From assembly GCF_043290135.1 (NCBI RefSeq), contig NC_134703.1, positions 110,012,005-110,076,004 on the forward strand: a stretch of 64,000 nt of DNA. Reading direction: 5' to 3'. Shown one piece after another: positions 32,791-42,099 of this stretch. The stretch's first letter is position 1. Every line of letters begins with the position of its first letter. This stretch comes from Rhipicephalus microplus (lineage: Eukaryota; Arthropoda; Arachnida; Ixodida; Ixodidae). A program made the translations under genes and the position numbers. The notes below the pieces were generated by a model that had not been told where the DNA came from, made no database searches, and saw nothing but the letters and a program-made list of their open reading frames with translations.

Positions 32791-35256
32791 TCAGTAACCG
32801 GCCACTTTTAGGCGACGATACCTATGCGGCACCAAGAGCGGCTCACACTTTCGACGTTGCACAGGGGAACAACGATACGGCTTGCTACGGATTGACTCCT
32901 CACCGCTTAGCTCGATATCGTGTTCGATCACGCTCGTGTTTCCGGGGCGGTCCGAAAACACGTCTTCAAACACCAAAACAATCTTTCTCAGGTCCTCCTT
33001 CCGGACTTCACTTAACCTAGGCTCTAGGTTTATCTGCTCCCGGATTACTTTCGACCCCCCTTCAATTACCTTACTAGAACTCAAAATTTCTGCTTCCTCT
33101 TCCTCTGAAGCATTCAACAACAGATTTACGACCGCTTGATGTTGAACGCATGGTTTCATCAAGTTGTAAATTTTGTCCGGCCGCCTTCCTAATTTCACTT
33201 CATAATTTGTATCGCAAGGCTTCGATAATACTTTGGCGGGCCCTTCCCAATCAACCTCAAGCTTGTTCCTTTTGGACGGCTGCAGCAGCATTACCTGATT
33301 ATCAACTTCAAAAGCACGCTTCTTCAACGATTTCTCGTAGTGCTCCTTCGACAGCACTTTTGCCGCGTTTTTCTGGCTTTCCACTTGCGCTTCAATTTGG
33401 CTTTCCACTAGCGCTTCAATCGAGAGATCCTCACGCTGCTCTCGAATGAGCGTCTCTCGATCAACTCTCGGCAGCTCGCTCCAACTTTCCGCTACAGGCG
33501 AGAGCGTTGCAACCCTCTCGCTCTGACTCAATGGCGCCATGTCGTCTCCCCCTACCGCGCCGGCCGCGCCGACCGCTTTCGCGACGGGCCGCTCGCGTGA
33601 CTGCTCACATGACTCATGCGGAAAATTTCCTTTCTGGGGTTCCGTCGACCCGCCGACAAGGTCACTTGAGAGTTCACTGCATTGAACCAGATCAAGCTGC
33701 CGCGCTAGCTTCCGCGCTTGCGATCGCGTGAGAGCTATGCACGCTAAGTTGGGGAAGGACGATTTGCCCTGCTCTTTGAGAAGCTGCTCTGAGTTGTTGG
33801 AGAAAAGATAAGGAAAACGATCGTTTAGCGCGGCAGACACAGCTGCTTCGGTGCGAAGTTCACCGAACGGGCCTTCAATGACAACCGTGGCGATTGGTAA
33901 GCGAACACTCTGCTCCTCGGCGACTTGCCTGATCCACGCGCATTCTCCTGTAAAGTCATCAGGAGACACCAATGAAGGATGGACAACGTCCATGGTTGCC
34001 GCTGAGTCTCTAAGTGCTCGGCACGTTTTTTCATTCACCCTAATTTCTTGGAGATACGGCTCCAACAACCGCATGTTTTTTTCTGATTCTCGGATCGTTG
34101 CGAAGGCAAACTTTTCCTGACAGTTTCTCGCGATGTGTCCTTCCTTTTTGCAGTTGTAGCAGATTAGCGGCTTCCGTTTGTTTTCCGATTCAAATGCCTG
34201 TGTGGTAGAAACCTCACTCGATTTCTCCGCTTCTGTTTGCCCTTCCCCTACACTGTCCTTCGTAAGAGACGGGTCCTTCTTGAAATTACGGTGCGGAACG
34301 GGTTTCCGTTGATCAGGTTTCCTTGAAAAGCCCTCTTTCCTTTCATCCTTTTCAACGCGCACTGCCCTGCTATGCAACTTTCGGCGAGTATAATACTCCT
34401 CAGCTAACTCCGCTGCCTTGTTTAACTGTACTTCCCCAAGTCTGTCCTGCAGCCAAAGTCTGACATTATCCTCGATGCAGCGGTAGAATTGCTCCAATGC
34501 AACGCATTCCACCACTTTATCGCGGTCGTCATAAACACCTTCGCCCTTGAGCCATTCGATTAAATCGGCTTTAAGACAAAACGCGAAGTCAACGTGTGAC
34601 TCATTCCCCTTTTCAGCATACCGGAACCTTTGCCTGAAAGCCTCGGGTGACAACTTATAACGTCTCAAGAGCACTTCCTTAACCTCGTCATAGCTCTCAA
34701 ACGCTTCCCTCGATAAGCAAGTTATCGCGTCGGACACTTCGCCGGGAAGAAGAGCTATCAGGTTCTGCGCCCAAAGAGACCGCTCCAAAGCGTTTCGCTC
34801 ACAGACGTGTTCAAACTTTACGAGATACTTCGCCATGTCCTCGCCTAATACGAACGGTGGCAATTGGTCCCTAATTCTAAAACCGCTGACCTGAACTGTT
34901 GGAGAAGCTACGCTAGGCGCCTGCGAACACTGTAGGATTGCCAATTCTAGTCGTTTCATCTCAAGGCGCTCCTGTCTCTCGGCCTCCTCGCGCTCGCGAC
35001 GTTCGCGCCTTTCAATTTCTTCACGTTCGCGAACTTCTCGCCTCTCAGCTTCTTGACGTTCGCGAGCTTCTACTTCTCGCCTTTCAGCCTCCTCGCGGCG
35101 TGCTTTGATATCCGCCCAGGCCTCATCGACTTCCTCCGCCGACACTCCCCCATCCTTCATGATCTCAAGGATCGCTTGCTTTCGTTTCGCACGGCCCAAA
35201 GTAATGCCGAGTTCCTCACAAATTTCGATGAGTTCCTTCACTTTAAGGTTCTCCAT
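32791..35256 (-). CDS. Gmr1-like fused gag-protease-integrase tail-RT stub ORF
   Basis: An uninterrupted 821-aa ORF begins at ATG 35256 (MENLKVKELIEICEEL, SAP-like start). A Glu/Arg coiled coil covers 50-105. A SCAN-like gag domain covers about 195-290, with KLSPEAFRQRFR and VECVALEQFYRC. A zinc knuckle CYNCKKEGHIARNC lies at 367-379. A protease-like segment begins near 415, but its active-site triad reads D417-S418-A419 instead of D-S/T-G. Residues 620-705 resemble an integrase C-terminal GPY/F domain (EVDWEGPAKVLSKPCDTNYE). Residues 755-800 resemble the gypsy RT lead-in (DVFSDRPGNTSVIEHDIEL, then RSKPYR). The deletion of the integrase core and RT kept the frame. Role: structural protein, presumably packaged and mobilised in trans. 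Confidence 0.85.
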   Translation of the reverse strand: MENLKVKELIEICEELGITLGRAKRKQAILEIMKDGGVSAEEVDEAWADIKARREEAERREVEARERQEAERREVREREEIERRERREREEAERQERLEMKRLELAILQCSQAPSVASPTVQVSGFRIRDQLPPFVLGEDMAKYLVKFEHVCERNALERSLWAQNLIALLPGEVSDAITCLSREAFESYDEVKEVLLRRYKLSPEAFRQRFRYAEKGNESHVDFAFCLKADLIEWLKGEGVYDDRDKVVECVALEQFYRCIEDNVRLWLQDRLGEVQLNKAAELAEEYYTRRKLHSRAVRVEKDERKEGFSRKPDQRKPVPHRNFKKDPSLTKDSVGEGQTEAEKSSEVSTTQAFESENKRKPLICYNCKKEGHIARNCQEKFAFATIRESEKNMRLLEPYLQEIRVNEKTCRALRDSAATMDVVHPSLVSPDDFTGECAWIRQVAEEQSVRLPIATVVIEGPFGELRTEAAVSAALNDRFPYLFSNNSEQLLKEQGKSSFPNLACIALTRSQARKLARQLDLVQCSELSSDLVGGSTEPQKGNFPHESCEQSRERPVAKAVGAAGAVGGDDMAPLSQSERVATLSPVAESWSELPRVDRETLIREQREDLSIEALVESQIEAQVESQKNAAKVLSKEHYEKSLKKRAFEVDNQVMLLQPSKRNKLEVDWEGPAKVLSKPCDTNYEVKLGRRPDKIYNLMKPCVQHQAVVNLLLNASEEEEAEILSSSKVIEGGSKVIREQINLEPRLSEVRKEDLRKIVLVFEDVFSDRPGNTSVIEHDIELSGEESIRSKPYRCSPVQRRKCEPLLVPHRYRRLKVAGY

Positions 35257-35523
35257 CGTTCACACTAGCCTCTTGCTGTTTGCCCCTGTTAACAATTTAC
35301 TTGCCATACCCACTATAAGCCTACTAGCACGACGCGCAAGCAATATTTCACACTCCCGTGTTTACCCCCTCCGCATTAACTTCGGTTTCAAAGCACTTCG
35401 ACTTTGCTTGAAACGATCAAAGCTCACTACAATGCTTCACACAGCCCTTCTCTAAACTACTACAACCTGAGCTAGAGTAGTCTGGTGAACTGAGGGGAAA
35501 ACATCAGGCACTCACCGCATCGA
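35257..35523 (-). other. Leader between 5' LTR and gag
   Basis: About 270-300 bp of non-coding sequence. If the LTR begins at 35562, a primer-binding candidate TGGTTGGCAGCTGC follows on the minus strand after one spacer base. Confidence 0.45.
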
Positions 35524-36361
35524 TGTCGCTGACGCCGGCCGATCCCGCAGCTGCCAACCACTGTTGCGAAGCCACCTCCGTGATCCCACCGCTGCCACCA
35601 CTGTTGCGAAGCCACCTCCGAAATCCCACCGCTGACCTCCACTGTTGCGAATCTGCCTCCGTGGCTGCCACCGATGCCACCACTGTTGCGAACGACGGGC
35701 CGATCCCGCCGAAGCCACCACTGTTGCGAAAGACGGCGACGCCAACACGGTCCCGATGGCGCCACTGCTTCCAACTCCGCCGGGAAGGTCACCAGCCGTT
35801 TGGTAGCGTATGTTTCTCAGCCCGCGACTGCTTCTGCGCAGAGCTGATAAGACGAGCGGACGAGACGACGGTGAGTTAAACAAGGTTTATGTACAGCATA
35901 TACACAGAGGCATTACAAATTCGGCACTGGGGCCGACAGAGACTCAAAGAGCCGAGCTCTCCTCCCTAACACATAGGTCAGCTTTTCGCCTAAAACCGCC
36001 GACTCGCACACATGTCGGCTCTCCGACACGGGGCCTCCTCTCCTATAGGACCACCGATCGTGACGCGCCATAGGGCTTCTTTTATTTACACCGGGTCCAA
36101 CCAAAGTGTCCAATCAGAAGCGCCGCTGGTCGTCATTGCAGACTCCTCCAATGTGGTTGCCGCGCCATGCGTCAGACCACCAGACACGAGGACGCCGGCT
36201 CGCTGTCACGTGCGCAGCTGACTCACTGCACGTGGCCCAGAGATGCGCCGCGCGTGTTTACGCCGTTGAGTTGTTCGCGACAGGCGGACTTCGGGCTGGC
36301 CTTGACCCAGATTGCCTTTTTCAGAGGCAAGGACGTTTGACGAGGACTCGCTGGCATAACA
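35524..36361 (-). repeat. 5' LTR of the Gmr1-like element with variable tandem units
   Basis: It shares with the left LTR everything from about 35690 to 'ctggcataaca'. The inner part holds four or five 38-41-bp units starting 'tgttgcgaa' (35562, 35602, 35643, 35684; a diverged one at 35524), at least two more than the left LTR. The inner boundary is therefore ambiguous between 35524 and 35562. Confidence 0.85.
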
Positions 36362-38035
36362 TCACGCTAGGTAGCAAGGGAACACCCCAGGGATCGGTTT
36401 TGTCCCCGTTCCTCTTTAACGTTACTCTCATACGGCTAGCGCGGTAACTTGCCCAACTTTCTTCCATCAATCACTCCTTGTACGCGGATGACATCAAAAT
36501 CTGGGTCAATAATGGCAAACATGGCGAAATCGAATCGAAGCTTCAGTTGGCCGCTGACATTGTTGTTAAACACGCCAACAATATTGGGCTCACCTGCTCG
36601 GCGGCTCAATCGGAACTCCTAGTAATTGACATTAAAAAGCAAGATACATGTCATGCTTGATGACACCCCTATTCGCAGGGTCAATAAAATCAATATTTTA
36701 GGCCTTATCATTTCCGACAATGGTTCGAACACTGACACAATCAAGTTAATCCGCATCTCAGTTCAAAATACAGCTTCCCTCATTAAGCGCATATCCAATC
36801 GGCATCGCGGCATGAGGGAAGCAAACCCACGCCGCCTCATACAGGCCTTTTGCCTATGCAGAATTATTTATTCTATCTCATACCTCTATCTCTCACTTAC
36901 GGAGATCGAGCAACTTGACAGACTCATTCGTAATGCCTATAAAACTGCGCTCCATCTCCCTAAATCAACAGCCACGGATAAACTACTTCAACTTGGGGTG
37001 CACAACACTCTGGGAGAGCTTGTAGAGGCGCATCTTTTCAGCCAATATCAAAGACTATCACTCACAGAAACAGGACAGGTACCCCTGCGCCGACTTGGAA
37101 TCAACGCTCCTGGTCACACCACCGCCACGCACGCAGTTCCCGTCACTGTTAGCAGCAACCTATTAATCCCGCCACTCCCCGAAAATACTCACCCAGAACA
37201 TAATCGGGCGCTACGGGAAGCTTGAGCCAAGTTCCTCCAGAAGCGCTTCCCTCCTAATTCTCCCGCAGTCTATGTAGACGCGGCCGAATATGCAGATCAT
37301 CAAGCTTTCGCGGTAGCCGTCGTAGATGGATTTCAAAAACTGGTCGCTAGTGCGTCCCTTCCAAATTCGACAGAATCCATGGAAGCAGAGGAGGCGGCAA
37401 TTGCTTTAGCCATTGTTCACTCCTCCGCCGAGTATATTTTTTCCGATTCAAAAACTACAATTCGTAATTTCGCCACTTTCCGAATTCATTCTCTGGCTGC
37501 TAAAATTCTTGAGTCATCTCTTCCGCCTGATCGCCTCATCACCCTCCTCTGGGTCCCTGCGCACTGTGGACACCCTGGCAACACGGCCGCTCACACCCAA
37601 GCCTGAGCACTCGCCAACCGGGCTCACAGCGACCTGCCTTCGCTTCGACGTGCCAGGGATCGACTCCTCAGCTTTCACGATATCACGCTAATTTACCGAA
37701 ATTCCCGCCTAACGTATCCCCCACCACATAAATATTTCCAGAAGTGACCAGGCTTTGTGGCGCAGACATCAAACGGCCACAGTGACGACTCCTTTTCTTC
37801 TCTCCCTTTTTACACATGGCGAAACTTCTCCTCATTGCAACTTATGTCCTAGCACCAGAGCAAACTTCCAGCACATATTTATAAATTGTCCAAACAAACC
37901 CAAGCCCCCGTGGCAAGGGTTAGAACACCAGGAGCGATGGAAGGCTGCTCTGCGCAGCTCGCAACCGGGTTTACAGCTCCGGACAGTGAGCTGGGCCAGA
38001 AGGGTCGCCGAAGCACAGCAGTGTCCGGCCACCTA
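36362..38035 (+). pseudogene. LINE-B ORF2 part 3, RT end, RNase H and C-terminus
   Basis: Starting at the second 'tcac' it reads LGSKGTPQGSVLSPFLFN, then SLYADDIKIW. A stop near 36446, a frameshift near 36650 and a TGA near 37223 break it. RNase H follows: VYVDAAEYADHQAF, MEAEEAAIALAI, IFSDSKTTIRN, VPAHCGHPGNTAAH. As in LINE-A, the last acidic position is His. A stop follows at about 37604. The C-terminal zinc segment (HCNLCPSTRANFQHIFINC) is in another frame and ends near 38035. Confidence 0.9.
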
Positions 38036-38112
38036 GAGCGGCCCGAGGGCTCGTCGTCATCCTGATTCCACTTCCCCTACCACCCCCCCCTCAAATAATT
38101 CCTTCGTGAATC

Positions 38113-38140
38113 AATAAAGTTGATTACCTACCTACCTACC
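38113..38140 (+). terminator. LINE-B polyadenylation signal and (CTAC)n tail
   Basis: AATAAA is followed by GTTGATTA and CTAC units. Position and spacing match the AATAAA plus (CCAT)n end of LINE-A. Confidence 0.8.
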
Positions 38141-40084
38141 ACGTCAGCGTCCCAGAGCGTGAAGATGCGTTCATTGGTTACTGAGAGACCTATATTCGTC
38201 GCAGTTTATGCCCGTGTGACAGCTTCGGAGCACAGCTACATGGCGCCGCCTGCTTGAACGTAAATAACTTTGCGTGCCACTACAAGAATAATTTCGTAAA
38301 TCCATCATTCCATATACTTTAACCTTGAACTTACCTGCACTGCTTTGCGAGATTCTTAACCTTCGCTTTTATTTTTGATGGCTCCCATTCATAGCCACCC
38401 AGTCGCAGCGAAGCGTGAATCTCGTACGCGCCAGTGTTTCACTTCCGGCGCCTCAAGTCTGTTCCAGTCGCTCCTGCCAGCAGTCAATTACTGTAAAGAT
38501 CTATTCATTCGACAACGAAGTGTGCGTACGTTGCGACGTAGTCGAAAGGCTAGCGACACCAGTAATCAGTTTGTCGGAGCTGGTGAAACACCTAGAAGCA
38601 GAGTGAGAGTTGAACTAAGCGCTGAAGGCAACGGTCGACTGCTTGTCTGCTTCTCCCGTAACTACATGCGGTCGATTCGAATCCTAAAATATGCAATACT
38701 TTAGATATTGTTAAAAATTAACAGTTTAGAACTTACTTTTTTATAAACATCTGGCTGTTTTAAAGCGTTTTTCTGGAACTGTGCTCGATTTTCTAGTTTA
38801 TTGCGCTTTCAACAAGCTCAGCTAGTGAGGGGGTGCAGACGACAGCAAAATCGCAATCTTTCAGGCTGATCGCGATATCCTTGATCCCGATCATGCCTGA
38901 TCGTGATTAAAAGTGACCGTGTAGCAGCACCTAATCTGGATCATGGTTAATCTAGATCGACACTGATCGCGATTAAAAGTGCCCGTGTGACACCAGTACC
39001 GGACGCTCGTCTGGTGGAATTTCCTGCCTTTCTTTCCTCTTCCTTCTATTCCTTGTAATGGTTTAATATGGGCAAATAGTCGCAAGGAACGGGAACGAGA
39101 TTCTCGGGCGATGGTGGCTTGGAGGCAAACTTTCCTTACGCAGGCTTGATGTCAGGAAAGCCATCTTGTTAATACGACTTATAAAGAGTTTTAATTTTAA
39201 AACACCGAAAGATTAACCAGTCGTCGCACAATGCGAATAGCGTAACGGGTGGGCCATCAAATGTTCCAACCCATTACGTAAGCTTGTTCTTGTTACCCTA
39301 ATAACTTCAGCCATAATTCCCCATGACGATAAGCCACTTCATAAAAAATTGGCACAAAGTTTCTTGCAAGTGTTTAGCGGATACCACGCTTCTCAGACGA
39401 ATGACGAAGAATAGCATGTGAAGGCCGGCCTACTACACAAAATATTATTAATGCTCTAGTGGGTATGAAGCAAGTGCGCTTGCATTGGATACCCAATAAC
39501 CGTTTTGAAAAAGCTCTGAAAGGCTGCTCTTCTAGCGTTCGCTGTGACCGTCCTGCGCCTTCTATGCAGGCTTGGTGTTTTTTTCTTTGTTAAGCACGAT
39601 AACGTTGATGATATATTGGATCTTAAATATGGAGACTTCGTGACTTTCATCCCATAATCCTCTCGTCGGACAACTGCAGGCTGAAACATTGCATTTAGCC
39701 ACTTTACTCTGAACGTTATAGTAGAAACTATAGGCATCTTGAAACAGAGCTCACGAAGTCACCGGTGCGAAGGAGATCTAGAGAGACAAGTGAAAAAGAC
39801 TGGGGAGGTGTGAGGGACGTTTAATGAACTGTAAAAATGTACACCATGGAAAAAGAGAAAGACTAGAATCGTGATAGTGTGTGGCGATGCCAGACACTTT
39901 TACATCAGAAGTTTTTCGGGCGTTTCATGTTACAAAAAAAAGGGATCATTAAATTAAAAACTGAAACAAGCAGTTGCAACCTTTGCGTCACTGTTGTCGC
40001 AACAGTGATGCGACTCTACAGTCACAACAAATGCCATATCGCGTCACATGCTCATGGAATCGGTGGGGAAGAGTTGCTTCCAGT
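38141..40084. other. No gene recognised; small repeats
   Basis: A 65-bp direct repeat occurs at 38897 and 38962 ('ctgatcg.gattaaaagtg.ccgtgt'), with a partial copy at 38865. From 39740 on, parts resemble 62450-62560 ('acagagctcacgaag', 'tttaatgaactgta'), an interrupted left extension of the duplicated exon block. The longest plus-strand ORF, 38375-38704, has no recognisable domain. Confidence 0.55.
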
Positions 40085-40745
40085 TTTCGTTAAAGAAGTA
40101 CGATAAACAAAAAGTCTGACTACTGCGCCACAGCGCAAGGTACATTACACCGGAGACTTTTCCGGGTATCATTAAAAGAAACTTATTAACTATACCAGCC
40201 ATTTTTACCTGTATAGTCACTTTTGTGACAAAAAACGCCACATTGTGTCATAAGCCGTAAAACTCGTTGAGGAGGCATTGCTTCCAGATTTTTTCGAAGC
40301 ATTTGTGAATTGTAGGCGCTCCATATCGAAGCGTGCCTTTTCCAGTGCCACCTTGTCTCGAAGGTTCAGCTCGTATTCTCGTACCTTAAATAAAAAAAGA
40401 AATACGTCACTTAGGCAAGCAACGGATAAAAAAAGCGTGCAAGATGTCCGTGGGATGCCTCTATTTTAACTTGTTTTTTTTTCGACAAATACCAGTGTGC
40501 ACGCAATCTTGTTTAGCCTAAATATTGCATACAGAGTCGAATCAGGTCATGAAAAAGTGCAGTAAAGTTAGTTCGATATATCCGACATTCCTTGTAACAG
40601 TAGGTAAATGTCTGCTGTATCGAACTGGCCATCTGGCTTGCACGAAGTTCTAAATACAAAAACAAATTATTAGGCTTTAGCCAACTATAAACAAGATGAT
40701 AACAACGCGGCTCTATGTGGTGTTAAATTCGAATCGAATGGTAGC
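40085..40745 (-). repeat. Exon-containing duplicated block, copy 1
   Basis: About 660 bp aligns in the same orientation with 62545-63205, including intron-like sequence: 'gaagtacgataaacaaaa', 'cttttccgggtatcatt', 'aaataccagtgtgcacgcaatc' and 'gaatcaggtcatgaaaaag'. Because flanking introns are shared, this is a genomic or element copy, not a processed gene. Confidence 0.88.
40217..40384 (-). CDS. Putative last exon, coiled-coil C-terminus
   Basis: After a TATTTAAG acceptor the minus strand reads VREYELNLRDKVALEKARFD, then MERLQFTNASKK, and ends TMWRFLSQK and TGA: 55 codons plus stop. Charged heptads resemble the tail found C-terminal to Myb/SANT-like domains in many arthropod proteins, so it may be the same gene type as at 8.9-10.4 kb (inference). 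Relative to the 62.7-kb copy it lacks one codon but has a clean stop. No upstream exon was found to the right, where the rearranged gypsy element begins. Confidence 0.55.
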   Translation of the reverse strand, partial: VREYELNLRDKVALEKARFDMERLQFTNASKKSGSNASSTSFTAYDTMWRFLSQK

Positions 40746-41022
40746 CCAGCAAGTAGAATGCGTCGTCGGAGTACAAGTTCCGAGTGCTTATACCACGAAG
40801 ACAAGTCAGAGAGCCGAGCCGGAAGAATGCGTTTAACTTAAAGTCATGAACTCTACGCGAAATAAAGCATAATAAAAAATTGAGCTGTGAACAAAGCCCG
40901 TCTGCTATGCTGCCGAAATTGACCACAACCAGTTATCAATCCATACCAACACCTTGTAGTATGGTGCTTTCGAAGTCTATCAGCAGAATGGCATTGGAAG
41001 ATTATAGTCATAGCACGAGTAC

Positions 41023-41024
<2 letters not shown>

Positions 41025-41081
<57 letters not shown>
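41025..41081. repeat. (TA)n microsatellite, left half
   Basis: An uninterrupted TA run of about 57 bases abuts the left 129-bp LTR. A further TA run begins immediately after the right LTR, so the element split one microsatellite. Confidence 0.95.
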
Positions 41082-41083
<2 letters not shown>

Positions 41084-41210
41084 AAATACCACGGGTTCAA
41101 CTGACGCTTTATTCAAGCAACAGCGAAAATGGCGCCGATGATGAAGAGGAACGGGCGAAGACTGATGATGGTTATTGACAGATGAGGATGAAGTCCAATG
41201 AATTCTTACA
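41082..41210 (-). repeat. Left 129-bp LTR of Gypsy-A
   Basis: TG...CA ends; differs from the right copy at four positions. AATAAA lies in 'gctttattca' on the minus strand. 'atat' flanks both outer ends, but inside TA repeats this is uninformative as a TSD. Confidence 0.8.
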
Positions 41211-41415
41211 GTATCTCTCTGGTAAAGCACGGCGCCTGTGCCATAATAAGAAGCATCGGTGTTCAGTTCAAAGGGCGACTTGAAGTCTGGAAGAGTCAGG
41301 ACCGGATCCGATGAAATAATAGTCACAAGGCTGTGATAAACAGATTCACACTCTGCTGTCCACTGAAATGGCACGTTCTTCTTAGTCATTTCTGTAAGGC
41401 ATTTGGTTTTTGTCA
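41211..41415 (-). pseudogene. Gypsy RT-end/RNase H-start fragment
   Basis: The minus strand encodes LTEMTKKNVPFQWTAECES then DPVLTLPDFKSPFELNTDAS and YYGTGAVLYQRD, the RT-to-RNase H transition of Ty3/gypsy pol. It is cut off at the LTR edge in mid-domain. In a normal element this precedes integrase; here it lies beyond it. Confidence 0.85.
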
Positions 41416-42088
41416 ACACCAGAATTTACTCACTTAAGATTTCCATGGAAAAGTCACTGGTGTCCTGCAAAACAGTTGGAAACCATAATAACCAGATTTC
41501 GATGTCGTGTCCCCCCGTTAAATTTCTATTCACATAGGGCTGGTCTGGCGATATCACCACTATGCAACTTTTGTTCAGAATTGGAAACAATAGAGCACTA
41601 TTTTTTATCATGTCGCCGATACAAATTGCTTAGGAAAACATTCTTAGCCCTCCCATTCGCTAGCCTACGGTTGAACTTATCTGCAGAAAACATACTTTCC
41701 TTCGGTGCTTGCGATCTGGGCTTCAGCCAAGAGAACGTTTTCTACGCAGTTTGCAAGTACCTGAATGAAAGTAAAAGAATTAAGCTTTTAATTGCGTGAT
41801 TATTAATCATGCAAAAAAATAATAATAATAATTCCAACGAACACAAGAGCATTGTTTAACTATCCTGATTCTTATTCAAGGTAATGAATAGTTGTCCTAT
41901 CTGCACGAGTGACAAGCAACTATTGCATTCCATTCATTCTGACTAGGGTGTCTTTATTTTTTTCATTCTTTTTTCTGGTGGGTGGTTTCGATATTTAAAA
42001 AAAAACTTACCTAATTAAGTCATCGATTCTTGGCCAATCCCCCTGAGTGGGTACGAGCCATGTCTGTGGATTCATCATCATCATCATC
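41416..42088 (+). mobile_element. LINE-D, 5'-truncated LINE with (ATC)n tail
   Basis: A plus-strand ORF2 C-terminus (ending at 41799) is followed by a 3' UTR with an AAT run at 41817-41832 and 'ggccaatcccc...gtgggtacgagccatgtctg', closing with ATC repeats at 42072-42088. Integrase reading begins right after. The insertion sits between gypsy pol fragments. Exact ends and TSD are not clear. Confidence 0.65.
41430..41799 (+). pseudogene. LINE-D ORF2 C-terminal zinc-motif fragment
   Basis: Residues RFRCRVPPLNFYSHRAGL and CNFCSELETIEHYFLSC form the Cys-rich end typical of LINE ORF2 proteins. The frame then runs to LNESKRIKLLIA and a stop. RT and upstream domains are absent. Confidence 0.8.
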
Positions 42089-42099
42089 TTACAGTAATT

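Larger units (their letters stand above)
31372..36361 (-). mobile_element. Gmr1-like Ty3/gypsy element, internally deleted
   Basis: The 4990-bp element has TG...CA ends, two LTRs, a 4-bp TSD and one long minus-strand ORF. A purine-rich strip (minus strand of 32096-32110) precedes the 3' LTR. Protein order is SCAN-like gag, CCHC, protease, integrase tail, RT start. This order with integrase before RT marks Gmr1-like elements; ordinary gypsy has RT before integrase. The integrase core and nearly all of RT are missing, so it needs an autonomous partner. Confidence 0.85.
26691..38140 (+). mobile_element. LINE-B, decayed I-like LINE with nested insertions
   Basis: LINE-B carries the same ORF1-ORF2 layout as LINE-A and clear homology along its length, but with stops and frameshifts. 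Two insertions split ORF2: about 29139-30280 and 31372-36361. Removing them joins endonuclease, RT, RNase H and the C-terminal part in order. The 3' end has AATAAA at 38113-38118 and a CTAC-unit tail to 38140. The 5' boundary is uncertain. The insertions postdate LINE-B. Confidence 0.9.
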
